A DNA stretch of 64,000 nt from Clostridium sp. Its GTDB lineage: Bacteria; Bacillota; Clostridia; Clostridiales; Clostridiaceae. Position 1 is the first letter of the stretch. Every line of letters starts with the position of its first letter. The notes beneath the pieces were generated by a model. The model was given only the letters and a program-made list of their open reading frames with translations. It did no database searches and was not told the origin of the DNA. Location: positions 1 through 64,000 of the forward strand of contig JARIDB010000180.1 of the NCBI GenBank assembly GCA_029257045.1. Direction: 5' to 3'. Below, piece by piece: positions 9,337-18,051 of this stretch. The translations under genes were made by a program, and so were the position numbers.

Positions 9337-9927
9337 ATGAGTAAATTATATTTTAGATATGGTGCAATGAATTCTGGAAAATCAACTAATCTTATGCAAG
9401 TGGCATATAATTATGAAGAAAGAGGAATGCATGTAGTGCTATTGAAACCTAAAACTGATAAAAAAGGTGGGGAAAAGTTAGTTTCAAGACTTGGAGTTGA
9501 AAGAAAAGTAGATTTAGTAATAGCCAATGAAGATAATGTTTTAGATAAAGTTAAAAAATATCAAGAGATAAATGGTAAAATTGATTGTATATTAGCTGAT
9601 GAAGCACAATTTTTAAAAAAAATTCAAATAGATCAATTATTTGAAATTGCTGTTGTTTTTAATATACCTGTAATATGTTACGGATTAAGAACAGATTTTA
9701 AAATGCAAGGATTTGAAGGGAGTATAAGGCTTCTTCTTTTAGCTCATAGTATAGAAGAAATGAAAACAATATGTAAATGCGGGAAAAAGGCAGTTGTAAA
9801 TGGACGAAAGATAAATGGAAAGTTTGTATTTGAAGGTGAACAAATTGCTATAGATAATGTAGACAATGTTGAATATGAATCTTTATGTGGAGATTGCTAT
9901 TTTAAATATAAAAGCAAAATAGAATAG
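9337..9927 (+). CDS. tdk: Thymidine kinase
   Basis: A 196-residue type II thymidine kinase that phosphorylates thymidine (and deoxyuridine) with ATP in pyrimidine salvage. The P-loop GAMNSGKST is at residues 9-17 and the catalytic-base motif DEAQF has E89. The lasso/zinc region near the C terminus keeps four cysteines as CKCG and CGDC. Length is normal for the family. The start ATG 9337 follows GGGGAAAAGGAG. It heads a block with the DUF1385-PrmC fusion 12 bases downstream, probably co-transcribed. Confidence 0.95.
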   Translation: MSKLYFRYGAMNSGKSTNLMQVAYNYEERGMHVVLLKPKTDKKGGEKLVSRLGVERKVDLVIANEDNVLDKVKKYQEINGKIDCILADEAQFLKKIQIDQLFEIAVVFNIPVICYGLRTDFKMQGFEGSIRLLLLAHSIEEMKTICKCGKKAVVNGRKINGKFVFEGEQIAIDNVDNVEYESLCGDCYFKYKSKIE

Positions 9928-9939
9928 GGAGGTTTTTAG

Positions 9940-11697
9940 ATGGGAAGAGGAGATGTCGGAGGCCAAGCTGTTATTGAAGGAGTTATGATGAGGGGAATCA
10001 AGGGGCAAGCAACCGCAGTAAGAACTCCAAGTAAAAAGATAGAAATATCTTTTAAAAAGGTTACTCCAATAACAAAAAGATATAAATACTTAAATATACC
10101 TTTTTTAAGGGGGATATTTATTTTAATAGATTCACTAAAAACAGGCATAGATACTTTGAATTACTCTGCTTCATTTTTTGAGGATGAGACAGAAGAAGAA
10201 TCAAAGTTAGAAAAGTGGGTAAGTGAAAAGTTAGGAGATAAAAGTAGTAACTTCTTTGTTGCTATAACAATGTTAGTATCTTTTGGATTATCAATAGGAC
10301 TTTTCTTAGCAATACCTACTTTAATAGCTTCGTTATTTAAAGGATTAAATTTGAATTCAATATCACTAAATTTAATAGAGGCTATAATTAGAATTATAAT
10401 ATTAATTATATATATGGTGTTAATAAGTAAAATGGATGATATTTATAGAGTATATCAATATCATGGTGCTGAACATAAGACAATATTTTGTTATGAAGCT
10501 GAAGAAGAGCTTACTATAGAAAATGTTAAGAAATTTTCAAGGTTTCACCCAAGATGTGGAACAAACTTTTTATTTTTAACTATGTTTGTGAGTATATTAA
10601 TATTTAGCTTTACAGGGTGGGGTGGATTTTTAAGAAGAATAGGACTAAGAATTATTTTAGTTCCATTAGTTTCAGGGATATCTTATGAAATAATAAGATG
10701 GCTTGGAAAACATAATAATAAACTTAGCAGGGTAATAGCTTATCCTGGATTAAAACTTCAAGAACTAACTACTAGAGAACCGGATGATGATCAAATAGAA
10801 GTGGCTATTGCAGCTTTAATGAAATCAGAAGGACTTGATATTAGAAAGACTATAGGTAACTTACTTGACTTAGGTAACAAAATATTAAAAGAAGAGAATA
10901 TAGAATGTTATAAATTGGACACTCAATTATTATTAAGTAAGGTTTTAGAAAAAGATAAGATTTACTTAATAACTAATAGAGTAGAAAAAGTTGAAGTAGA
11001 GAAAGAAAAAGAATTCTTAGATTTAATAGAAAAAAGGAAAAACAAAATGCCGGTAAAATATATACTAGGAGAAACGGAATTTATGGGATTAGACTTCTTT
11101 GTTGAAGAAGGTGTTTTAATTCCAAGAGGAGATACTGAAGTTCTAGTTGAAGAAGTTTTAAAAGGTATAGAAGAAGAAGCAGAATTAGAAATTTGTGATT
11201 TATGTTCAGGAAGTGGTGCTATTGGAATATCCATTGCTAGTTATCGAAAGAATGTAAAAGCAGACGAAATTGATTATTTTGATATCCCGGAGAAAATTAC
11301 AAAGAAAAACATAGAGAAAAATAAATTAACAGATAGAGTGAAATTCATAAAAAGCGATTTATTAAAAGAAGTTATAAAATTAAATAAAAAATATGATATT
11401 ATAGTTTCTAACCCACCTTATATAAAAAATGAGGAAATAAATACTTTAATGGAAGATGTAAAATATTATGAACCTCATACAGCTTTAGATGGCGGAGAAG
11501 ATGGATTAGTTTTTTATAGAAGAATAGTATCAGAAAGTAAAAAGGTTTTAAAAGAAGGTGGAATATTAGCCTTTGAAATTGGTTATGACCAAGGAGAAGA
11601 AGTTCCAAAAATAATGATTGAAAATGGATATTTAAATGTTAAAGTAGTAAAAAATTTAGCTGGACTTAATAGAGTGGTAATAGGAAATCTTTTATAA
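9940..11697 (+). CDS. prmC: Fusion protein: DUF1385 (YqhQ-like) membrane domain + PrmC release factor methyltransferase
   Basis: One 585-residue open frame holds two proteins that are usually separate. Residues 1 to about 290 match the DUF1385 family (start GGQAVIEGVMMRG, HHGAEHK-like YHGAEHKTIFCYE, FHPRCGTNF) with about four membrane segments. From about residue 300 a full PrmC follows: a helical N-terminal domain, GETEFMGLDFFVEEGVLIPR, the SAM-binding CSGSGAIGIS, and the catalytic NPPY at N491. PrmC methylates the glutamine of the GGQ motif in release factors, and prfA is the next gene. The DUF1385 role is unknown to me. No stop codon or frameshift separates the two parts and the frame is clean. 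I believe this fusion occurs in other Clostridium genomes but could not check. Confidence 0.9.
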   Translation: MGRGDVGGQAVIEGVMMRGIKGQATAVRTPSKKIEISFKKVTPITKRYKYLNIPFLRGIFILIDSLKTGIDTLNYSASFFEDETEEESKLEKWVSEKLGDKSSNFFVAITMLVSFGLSIGLFLAIPTLIASLFKGLNLNSISLNLIEAIIRIIILIIYMVLISKMDDIYRVYQYHGAEHKTIFCYEAEEELTIENVKKFSRFHPRCGTNFLFLTMFVSILIFSFTGWGGFLRRIGLRIILVPLVSGISYEIIRWLGKHNNKLSRVIAYPGLKLQELTTREPDDDQIEVAIAALMKSEGLDIRKTIGNLLDLGNKILKEENIECYKLDTQLLLSKVLEKDKIYLITNRVEKVEVEKEKEFLDLIEKRKNKMPVKYILGETEFMGLDFFVEEGVLIPRGDTEVLVEEVLKGIEEEAELEICDLCSGSGAIGISIASYRKNVKADEIDYFDIPEKITKKNIEKNKLTDRVKFIKSDLLKEVIKLNKKYDIIVSNPPYIKNEEINTLMEDVKYYEPHTALDGGEDGLVFYRRIVSESKKVLKEGGILAFEIGYDQGEEVPKIMIENGYLNVKVVKNLAGLNRVVIGNLL

Positions 11698-11791
11698 CTT
11701 CAAATTTAAGGAAATGATTTAAATATTGATAAATTTCTATTTATTGTGATATAATAGGTAGATGTAAAAATTAGATTACGGAGTGATAAGG

Positions 11792-12877
11792 ATGTTATTA
11801 GATAAATTAGCCTTTACAGAAAATAAATATGATGAATTATCAGTTAAAATATCAGATCCTTCAATTATGGCTAACCAAAGTGAGTGGAGAAAGCTATGTA
11901 AGGAACATTCTGACATAGAGATAATAGTTAATGCTTATAGAGAGTATAAAAAGGTAATAGAAGACTTAGAAGCAAATAAACAAATGTTTTCAGAAGAAAG
12001 CGATAGAGAAATGAAAGAAATGCTTTCAGAAGAAATTAATATGTTAGCTAATAGACAAACCGAATTAGAAGATGAAATACAAATTTTATTATTGCCAAAG
12101 GATCCTAATGACGATAAAAACGTGTTTGTTGAAATTAGAGCAGGTGCTGGTGGCGACGAAGCAGCTTTATTTGCAGCAAATTTATTTAGAATGTATACGA
12201 GGTATGCCGAAAATCAAAGATGGTCTATTGAATTAATGGACACTAATGAAACTGATATTGGTGGATTTAAAGAAGTAGTATTTATGATAAAAGGTAATGG
12301 AGCTTATTCAAAGCTTAAATATGAAAGTGGAGTTCATAGAGTACAAAGAGTACCAGATACTGAATCAAGCGGCAGAATACATACATCAACAGCTACAGTA
12401 GCAGTACTTCCAGAAGTAGATGATGTAGATGTAGAAATTCATGAAAAAGACGTAAGAATTGATGTGTTTAGATCTTCAGGAAATGGTGGTCAAAGTGTTA
12501 ATACGACTGATTCAGCTGTAAGAGTTACTCACTTTCCATCAGGTATAGTAATTTCATGTCAAGATGGAAAATCTCAAATAAAAAATAAAGAAAAAGCTAT
12601 GAATATGTTAAAATCAAGACTTTATGAACAAGCCCAAGCTGAGAGAAGTGCGGGAATTGCGGAAAATAGAAAAAGTCAAGTAGGTTCTGGAGATAGAAGT
12701 GAAAGAATTAGAACTTATAATTACCCTCAAGGTAGAGTAACAGATCATAGAATAGGATTAACAATTTATAAATTAGATTCTTATTTAAATGGTGATATAG
12801 AAGAAGTTATTAATGCGTTAATAACAGCAGATCAAGCAGAAAAAATGAAGAACATGGGTAATAGTGACTCTATTTAA
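11792..12877 (+). CDS. prfA: Peptide chain release factor 1
   Basis: A 361-residue RF1 that reads UAA and UAG and triggers peptide release. It has GGQ at residues 232-234 ([16 protein letters not shown]), whose glutamine is the PrmC target. The codon-recognition PxT region is present as [15 protein letters not shown] place the start at ATG 11792 (MLLDKLAF, the normal RF1 beginning) rather than the GTG at 11783, which is part of the GGAGTG ribosome site. Immediately downstream of prmC, it is the expected partner. RF2 (prfB) is elsewhere in this window. Confidence 0.96.
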   Translation: MLLDKLAFTENKYDELSVKISDPSIMANQSEWRKLCKEHSDIEIIVNAYREYKKVIEDLEANKQMFSEESDREMKEMLSEEINMLANRQTELEDEIQILLLPKDPNDDKNVFVEIRAGAGGDEAALFAANLFRMYTRYAENQRWSIELMDTNETDIGGFKEVVFMIKGNGAYSKLKYESGVHRVQRVPDTESSGRIHTSTATVAVLPEVDDVDVEIHEKDVRIDVFRSSGNGGQSVNTTDSAVRVTHFPSGIVISCQDGKSQIKNKEKAMNMLKSRLYEQAQAERSAGIAENRKSQVGSGDRSERIRTYNYPQGRVTDHRIGLTIYKLDSYLNGDIEEVINALITADQAEKMKNMGNSDSI

Positions 12878-12880
12878 TAA

Positions 12881-12913
12881 AGAAGCCTTACATATAATTA
12901 TGTAGGGCTTTTA
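12881..12913 (+). terminator. Probable terminator after prfA
   Basis: AAGCCTTACAT and ATGTAGGGCTT pair over 6 bases of loop (one G-T pair), followed by TTTAAAG. The U-tract is short, so read-through to the next gene is plausible. Confidence 0.55.
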
Positions 12914-12932
12914 AAGCAGGTAGGCGATAAAA

Positions 12933-13520
12933 GTGAAAATAAATAAAGCTATAAAAAAAGAGAAAAGTAGTAATATTATATTTTTTATTATAATGACTAT
13001 CATTTTTATAATTCTGCCTTCATTTGCTTATCTATCGCAAATAAAACATCTATTTTTGTGGATATACTTAGCTATTGTGGAAGTATTAATTGTTTTGGCA
13101 ATTATAATTAAGATTAACCAAAATAAATTAGAGTTTACTTTAAATAATAATAAACTCAAGTTTATAAGTGGTTTATTTAATAAAGAATCTACAATTTTAT
13201 GTAATAAAGTTGCTGTTGTTCATACAGAGAAATCAAAAGAAGATATGGATATAATACTTATTACTATTAATAGATTTAGGAATCCTTATTTAAAACCTAT
13301 TACAAAAGGGTTTTTGAAAAAGTATTCTGAAGCTTCAGAGGGGTATTTAAAGATTAAAAAAATAAACCCGGAAGAAATATATTACTTTCAGGTTATTAAA
13401 AGAGGTTCACTTAAAAAGTATATTTTATTAGATGAAATATTTAAAAATTGTGTAAAAGCAAATTATACACCTTCAGCTATAGAAAATATAAAAATAGCTA
13501 GAGAGCAAATAGAATTATAA
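12933..13520 (+). CDS. Two-helix membrane protein of unknown function
   Basis: I do not recognise this 195-residue protein. Residues 14-36 and 43-62 are two hydrophobic segments in a hairpin; the remaining 130 residues are hydrophilic and beta-rich, resembling bacterial PH-like membrane proteins in general layout only. It begins with GTG 12933 after AGGTAGGCG. It lies between prfA and the sua5 gene, 20 bases before the latter, so it probably shares their transcript. There are no catalytic-looking motifs. Confidence 0.7.
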   Translation: MKINKAIKKEKSSNIIFFIIMTIIFIILPSFAYLSQIKHLFLWIYLAIVEVLIVLAIIIKINQNKLEFTLNNNKLKFISGLFNKESTILCNKVAVVHTEKSKEDMDIILITINRFRNPYLKPITKGFLKKYSEASEGYLKIKKINPEEIYYFQVIKRGSLKKYILLDEIFKNCVKANYTPSAIENIKIAREQIEL

Positions 13521-13540
13521 AAGAAGGAAGGGGGAGGCTT

Positions 13541-14590
13541 TTGGAAACAAAGATAGCTATAATAAAAGATATTAAAAAAGATATTAAATACTTAGAAGAA
13601 GCAGCTAATATTATTAATAATGGTGGTATAGTTGCTTTTCCAACAGAAACAGTTTATGGACTCGGAGCAAATGCACTTGATGAAGTTGCTGTAGAAAAAA
13701 TATTTAAAGCAAAGGGAAGGCCTCAGGATAACCCATTAATAGTACATGTTGCTAATAAAAATATAGATAAGTTAGTTAAAGATGTTCCGAAGGTTGCAAG
13801 AGAACTTATTAGTAAGTTTTGGCCAGGACCTTTAACAATAATATTAACTAAAAAGGACATAATACCTTATAGAACAAGTGCAAACCTTGAAACTGTTGGA
13901 GTGAGAATGCCAGGAAATGATATAGCTCTTAAAATTATAGAATTAGCAAAGACTCCAATAGCTGCACCTTCTGCTAATATATCAGGGAGACCAAGTCCTA
14001 CAGATATAGAAAGGTGTATAGAAGATTTAAATGGAAGAGTAGATTACATAATTGGAGGAGAACAAAGTAAAGTTGGTGTAGAATCTACAATAGTAGATTG
14101 TACAGTTAATCCACCTATAGTTTTAAGACCTGGTGGAATTACAATAGAAATGCTTCAGGAAGTATGTAAAGATATAGAAATAGATAGGGCTATAATGAGG
14201 AAACCAGAAGAAGGTTTAAAACCTAAAGCTCCAGGAATGAAATATAGGCATTATGCTCCAAAGGCAAAATTGAAAATAATAAAAGGGAATCAAGAAAAAA
14301 CTATTGAAAAAATTAATGAAATAGTACAATATTATATAGATAACAAAAAGACAGTAGTGATATTATCTACAGAAGAACTTACAAAATTCTTTAAATTAGG
14401 AAAAGTTATATCATTAGGTAGTAAAGAAAACCTAGACGAAGTTGCAAGAAATTTGTTTGAATCGTTAAGAGCATGTGATGATATGGGAGCAGATTATATT
14501 TTATGTCAGGCTTTTGAAGAAGAAGGATTAGGTCTTGCGATTATGAATAGATTAAATAAGGCAGCAGGCTTCGATATTTTAGAGGTATAG
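13541..14590 (+). CDS. L-threonylcarbamoyladenylate synthase (Sua5/YwlC type)
   Basis: A 349-residue enzyme that makes threonylcarbamoyl-AMP from threonine, bicarbonate and ATP, the first step of tRNA t6A37 synthesis. The N-terminal YrdC domain (to about residue 205) has FPTETVYGLGANA, KxR-type AKGRPQDNPL and SAPSANISGRPSPT. A C-terminal Sua5 domain (from about residue 235) makes it the long form rather than TsaC. The start is TTG 13541 after GGGGGAGG. The transfer proteins TsaE and TsaB are encoded on the minus strand at 52-53 kb in this same window; TsaD is not present. Confidence 0.93.
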   Translation: METKIAIIKDIKKDIKYLEEAANIINNGGIVAFPTETVYGLGANALDEVAVEKIFKAKGRPQDNPLIVHVANKNIDKLVKDVPKVARELISKFWPGPLTIILTKKDIIPYRTSANLETVGVRMPGNDIALKIIELAKTPIAAPSANISGRPSPTDIERCIEDLNGRVDYIIGGEQSKVGVESTIVDCTVNPPIVLRPGGITIEMLQEVCKDIEIDRAIMRKPEEGLKPKAPGMKYRHYAPKAKLKIIKGNQEKTIEKINEIVQYYIDNKKTVVILSTEELTKFFKLGKVISLGSKENLDEVARNLFESLRACDDMGADYILCQAFEEEGLGLAIMNRLNKAAGFDILEV

Positions 14591-14597
14591 TAAGGGA

Positions 14598-14622
14598 GGA
14601 AGGTGGAAACCGTTCCTTTTTA
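14598..14622 (+). terminator. Possible terminator after the sua5 gene
   Basis: GGAAGGT pairs with ACC-(G)-TTCC with one bulged base and a GGAA loop, followed by TTTTTATTATA. Confidence 0.5.
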
Positions 14623-14658
14623 TTATATAAATAATAATTTATTTTAGGAGGTATTTTT

Positions 14659-15108
14659 ATGAAAATCGCATTAGGTTCTGATCACGGTGGCATTGAGTTA
14701 AAAGAAGAAATAAAGAGATATTTAACTAAAGAAGGATATGAAATAAAGGATTTTGGAACTGATTCAAATTCTTCTTGTGATTATCCAGATTATGCACTTC
14801 CAGTTGCAGAAGCAGTAGTAGCAAAAGAATTTGATTTTGGAATCTTAATATGTGGAACAGGAATAGGAATAGGAATTGCAGCAAATAAAGTCCCTGGAAT
14901 AAGAGCCGCATTATGTTCAGATACATTTAGTGCACATGCCACAAGAGAGCATAACAATGCTAATATATTAAGTCTTGGTCAAAGAGTTGTTGGTCCGGGA
15001 TTAGCATTAGATATAGTTAAAACATTTTTAAATACAGATTTTCAAGGTGATAGACATCAAAATAGAATTAATAAAATTACAGAAATCGAAAATAAATATA
15101 GTAAATAA
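14659..15108 (+). CDS. rpiB: Ribose-5-phosphate isomerase B
   Basis: A 149-residue RpiB/LacAB-family isomerase that interconverts ribose-5-phosphate and ribulose-5-phosphate. Motifs are SDHGG at the N terminus (H9), CDYPDYA, the active-site cysteine C65 in ILICGTGIGIGIAANK, and the phosphate-binding HNNANIL. Preceded by AGGAGG. It is followed 36 bases later by upp, so pentose phosphate and PRPP-using salvage are adjacent and possibly co-transcribed. Confidence 0.95.
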   Translation: MKIALGSDHGGIELKEEIKRYLTKEGYEIKDFGTDSNSSCDYPDYALPVAEAVVAKEFDFGILICGTGIGIGIAANKVPGIRAALCSDTFSAHATREHNNANILSLGQRVVGPGLALDIVKTFLNTDFQGDRHQNRINKITEIENKYSK

Positions 15109-15144
15109 TTTTAAAATATAAATTGAATTTTGGGAGGAATAATA

Positions 15145-15774
15145 ATGAGTAAAGTTACAACAATTGAACATCCACTAATATTGCACAAACTAGCTATAAT
15201 AAGAGATAAGAAAACCGGTTCAAAAGATTTTAGAGAATTAGTAGAAGAAGTATCAATGCTAATGGCTTATGAAGTTACAAGAAACTTAAGTACTGAAGAA
15301 GTTGAAATAGAAACACCTGTATGTAAAGCAAAATGTCAAATGCTATCAGGTAAAAAGGTTGCTATAGTTCCTATATTAAGAGCTGGTCTTGGAATGGTAG
15401 ATGGTATGCTTAAATTAATACCAGCAGCTAAGGTTGGTCATATTGGTTTATACAGAGATGAAGAAACTCTACAGCCGGTTGAATACTTTTGTAAATTACC
15501 ACAAGATATTGCTGAAAGAGATGTTATAGTTGTTGATCCTATGCTTGCAACTGGTGGATCATCATCAGATGCAGTAACAATGCTTAAAAAAAGAGGCGCT
15601 AAAAACTTAAGACTTATGTGTTTAGTAGCTTCACCAGAAGGAATAGAATTTGTACAAAAAGCACATCCAGATGTTGATATATATATAGCAGCTATAGATG
15701 AAAAATTAAATGAACAAGGATATATTCTACCAGGTCTTGGAGATGCTGGAGATAGATTATTTGGAACAAAATAA
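15145..15774 (+). CDS. upp: Uracil phosphoribosyltransferase
   Basis: A 209-residue enzyme converting uracil and PRPP to UMP. The PRPP-binding motif [12 protein letters not shown] is near residues 128-139, and the uracil-binding C-terminal [12 protein letters not shown] is intact. I start at ATG 15145, which follows GGGAGGAATAATA; the in-frame TTG at 15130 overlaps that ribosome site. It follows rpiB and ends before a clear terminator. Together with tdk this gives the window two pyrimidine salvage enzymes. Confidence 0.96.
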   Translation: MSKVTTIEHPLILHKLAIIRDKKTGSKDFRELVEEVSMLMAYEVTRNLSTEEVEIETPVCKAKCQMLSGKKVAIVPILRAGLGMVDGMLKLIPAAKVGHIGLYRDEETLQPVEYFCKLPQDIAERDVIVVDPMLATGGSSSDAVTMLKKRGAKNLRLMCLVASPEGIEFVQKAHPDVDIYIAAIDEKLNEQGYILPGLGDAGDRLFGTK

Positions 15775-15801
15775 TTATCTGAATTTAGAACTGAAAATAT
15801 G

Positions 15802-15948
15802 AAATTTAAAATGAAGGATGAGATTCTTACAGAATTTCTAAAGTGATAGACTAAGCACTGCTTAGTCTATTTTTAATATTCATAAACTAAGATTTGCTTA
15901 ATTTATTTATTCATTTTAAATTTTAAATTTTAAATTATTCTAAATTTA
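15802..15948. repeat. Intergenic inverted-repeat module downstream of upp
   Basis: AAATTTAAAATGAA (15802-15815) and its exact complement TTCATTTTAAATTT (15910-15923) flank about 95 bases holding the upp terminator. The right arm runs on as TTTAAATTTTAAATTATTCTAAATTT. A similar module follows secA at 42.4 kb. It may be a degenerate intergenic repeat. Confidence 0.5.
15846..15876 (+). terminator. Terminator after upp
   Basis: ATAGACTAAG (15846-15855), loop CACTG, CTTAGTCTAT (15861-15870), then TTTTAAT. Confidence 0.8.
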
Positions 15949-15954
15949 ACACGT

Positions 15955-15983
15955 TTGTTTAAGTTGATAATAGAGTGTATAAT
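15955..15983 (+). promoter_or_regulatory. SigA-type promoter of wecB
   Basis: -35 TTGTTT (15955-15960), 17-base spacer, perfect -10 TATAAT (15978-15983), 49 bases before the GTG start. Confidence 0.6.
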
Positions 15984-16032
15984 TAAAGTCATGAACACAA
16001 TAATTTTAACAATAAAGTAGGAGGAATCTATT

Positions 16033-17184
16033 GTGAAAAAGAAAAAAATTATAACTATTTTTGGAACTAGACCAGAAGCTATAAAAATGGCTCCCTTAGT
16101 TAAAGAATTAGAAAAAAGAGAAGGGATAATCTCAAAGGTTTGTGTAACAGCACAACATAGGGAGATGCTTGATCAAGTTTTAGATTATTTCGAAGTAAAA
16201 CCAGATTTTGATTTAAATATAATGAAGAGTAAACAAACTTTGACTGGAATAACAAATAGGGTTCTAGAAGGATTAGAAGAAATATTTGAAAAAGAAAAAC
16301 CAGATATGATACTAGTACATGGAGATACGACTACAACTTTCTCAGGAGCGTTAGCAGCTTTTTATAAGCAAATAAAAGTAGGGCATGTAGAAGCTGGACT
16401 TAGAACATATAATAAGTATTTTCCATTTCCTGAAGAAATGAATAGAAAGTTGACAGGATCTTTAACGGATTTACACTTCTCACCAACAAAGAATTCAAAA
16501 GAAAATCTTTTGAAAGAAGGAGTAAATGAAAAAGATATATTTATAACTGGAAATACTGTAATAGATGCCATGGCTCATACAGTAAAAGAAAATTATATTT
16601 TTAAAAATGAAAAGTTAAATAAAATAGATTTTGAAAAGAAAAAGGTTATAATGATAACTGCCCATAGAAGAGAAAATTGGGGAGAGGGAATAGATAATGT
16701 TTGCGAAGCTTTAAAAAGAATAGTAGATGAAAATGAAGATGTAGAATTAATATACTTAGTTCATTTAAATCCAATTGTAAAAGATGCAGTATTTAAAAAA
16801 TTAGGGAATAAAAATAGAATTCATTTGTTAGAACCTCTAGATACAAATGAAACTCATAACCTTATGAATAAATCGTTTATGGTAATGACAGATTCAGGGG
16901 GATTACAAGAGGAAGCACCTCATTTGGGGAAGCCTGTACTAGTTTTAAGAGATGTAACTGAAAGGCCAGAAGCTATAGAGTATGGTACAGTTAAGTTAGT
17001 TGGAACAAATGTAAAAATGATAATAGAGGAAGCTAATAATCTAATAAGGGATAAGGAAGCATATTTAAAGATGAGCAAGTCTACAAATCCTTACGGAGAT
17101 GGATTAGCCTCAAAGAGGATTGCTGATATAATAGAAAATTATTTTGGAATAAGAAATATAGAAATAGAAGAATTTCAAAGATAA
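16033..17184 (+). CDS. wecB: UDP-N-acetylglucosamine 2-epimerase (non-hydrolysing)
   Basis: A 383-residue WecB/MnaA enzyme interconverting UDP-GlcNAc and UDP-ManNAc, the precursor for teichoic acid linkage units or other surface glycans. Motifs in order: GTRPEAIKMAPLV at the N terminus, HGDTTTTFSGALAAFY, GHVEAGLRT, TAHRRENWGEG and DSGGLQEEAPHLGKPVLVLR. It starts with GTG 16033 after AGGAGG. It is monocistronic: its own promoter lies upstream and a terminator downstream. No other teichoic acid genes are in the window. Confidence 0.93.
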   Translation: MKKKKIITIFGTRPEAIKMAPLVKELEKREGIISKVCVTAQHREMLDQVLDYFEVKPDFDLNIMKSKQTLTGITNRVLEGLEEIFEKEKPDMILVHGDTTTTFSGALAAFYKQIKVGHVEAGLRTYNKYFPFPEEMNRKLTGSLTDLHFSPTKNSKENLLKEGVNEKDIFITGNTVIDAMAHTVKENYIFKNEKLNKIDFEKKKVIMITAHRRENWGEGIDNVCEALKRIVDENEDVELIYLVHLNPIVKDAVFKKLGNKNRIHLLEPLDTNETHNLMNKSFMVMTDSGGLQEEAPHLGKPVLVLRDVTERPEAIEYGTVKLVGTNVKMIIEEANNLIRDKEAYLKMSKSTNPYGDGLASKRIADIIENYFGIRNIEIEEFQR

Positions 17185-17196
17185 TTTAATAAAAAT

Positions 17197-17229
17197 ATAA
17201 AGACCTTCAATATGATGGTCTTTATCTAT
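17197..17229 (+). terminator. Terminator after wecB
   Basis: ATAAAGACC (17197-17205) pairs with GGTCTTTAT (17217-17225) across an 11-base loop, followed by CTATTT. Confidence 0.7.
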
Positions 17230-17685
17230 TTAAGAATATATTATTATATTAATTCAGTAATAATATTAATTTAGATTAAAAAATAAAAAAGAATGAATAA
17301 TCTTAAGTGAGTTAATTCATTTTTTTATATTTTAATATATATATAAGTTTATTAAGAAATAAAAACAGATAATAAATTAATACTATAGGTATAAAAAGTA
17401 AAATTAAAATAGTATTATATAAAATAAATAGAAAAATGAAAATCTTATCAAGAATAAATTTCAATAAGTATATAATTATGAAGATTCTGAAAAATGAATT
17501 TTTCTTTTAATATATGCCTATATTAAAAGAAAAGGCTTGTAATAATGAAGTTATATGCGTAAAAGAGATATAACTTGTCCTAAGTAAAAAAAATCAAATA
17601 ATTACGAACATTTTAAAGAAATACGGAGTTTTCATTAATATTTTTCTAGATATATAATAACAGAGTTAGCTGAGGTGAAAATGAT
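17230..17685 (+). other. AT-rich leader of the ATP synthase operon with two hairpins
   Basis: A 456-base gap with no credible gene. It contains a perfect 15-bp hairpin (17500-17514 with 17519-17533, loop TGCC), a second perfect 9-bp hairpin (AAGTTATAT at 17548-17556 with ATATAACTT at 17568-17576) and a likely promoter at 17629-17658. Neither hairpin is followed by a run of T. The rest is low-complexity A/T. Confidence 0.6.
17629..17658 (+). promoter_or_regulatory. Possible promoter of the atp operon
   Basis: -35 TTTTCA (17629-17634), 18-base spacer, -10 TATAAT (17653-17658), 28 bases before atpI. The -35 is weak, and a promoter further upstream near the hairpins cannot be excluded. Confidence 0.4.
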
Positions 17686-18051
17686 ATGAGTAAAGAAATG
17701 AATAACTTAATTAGAAAAATGATAAAATATGATATAATAGGAGGATTTATTTTTTTACTAATAATATTTTTAATATTTAACCTTAAAATAAGTTTAATAT
17801 TTTTATTAGGATTAATAGTATCATTAATAAATGCAATAGTCAGTGGATTTATTTTAGAAAACTCATTAAAAAAAGGGAAAAGATTATTATTTTTTTTTAG
17901 TTTTCTTATTAGAATAATATTTATTCTATTGATAGCATTTCCTTTTTATAGTGATTTTAAGGAAATAGTATCATATGTTATAGGATATATTTCACACTTT
18001 ATTTTTCTTGTAATAAGTATATTTGATAAGAGCTTTAAGGAGAGTGATTAA
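17686..18051 (+). CDS. atpI: ATP synthase subunit I (AtpI-like)
   Basis: A 121-residue protein with four predicted membrane helices (about residues 16-34, 38-57, 66-84, 92-112) and a short basic loop in the middle. Position as first gene of the atp operon, size and topology identify it as the poorly conserved AtpI, thought to help assemble the c-ring. The sequence itself has little family signature, so position carries much of the weight. Start ATG 17686 follows GAGGTGAAAATGAT. It ends directly against the TTG start of atpB. Confidence 0.75.
   Translation: MSKEMNNLIRKMIKYDIIGGFIFLLIIFLIFNLKISLIFLLGLIVSLINAIVSGFILENSLKKGKRLLFFFSFLIRIIFILLIAFPFYSDFKEIVSYVIGYISHFIFLVISIFDKSFKESD

Noticed and set aside
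14726..14926. Leucine-rich minus-strand frame inside rpiB
   Set aside because: Low-complexity translation of the antisense strand, no start signal; rpiB is clear in the other direction.
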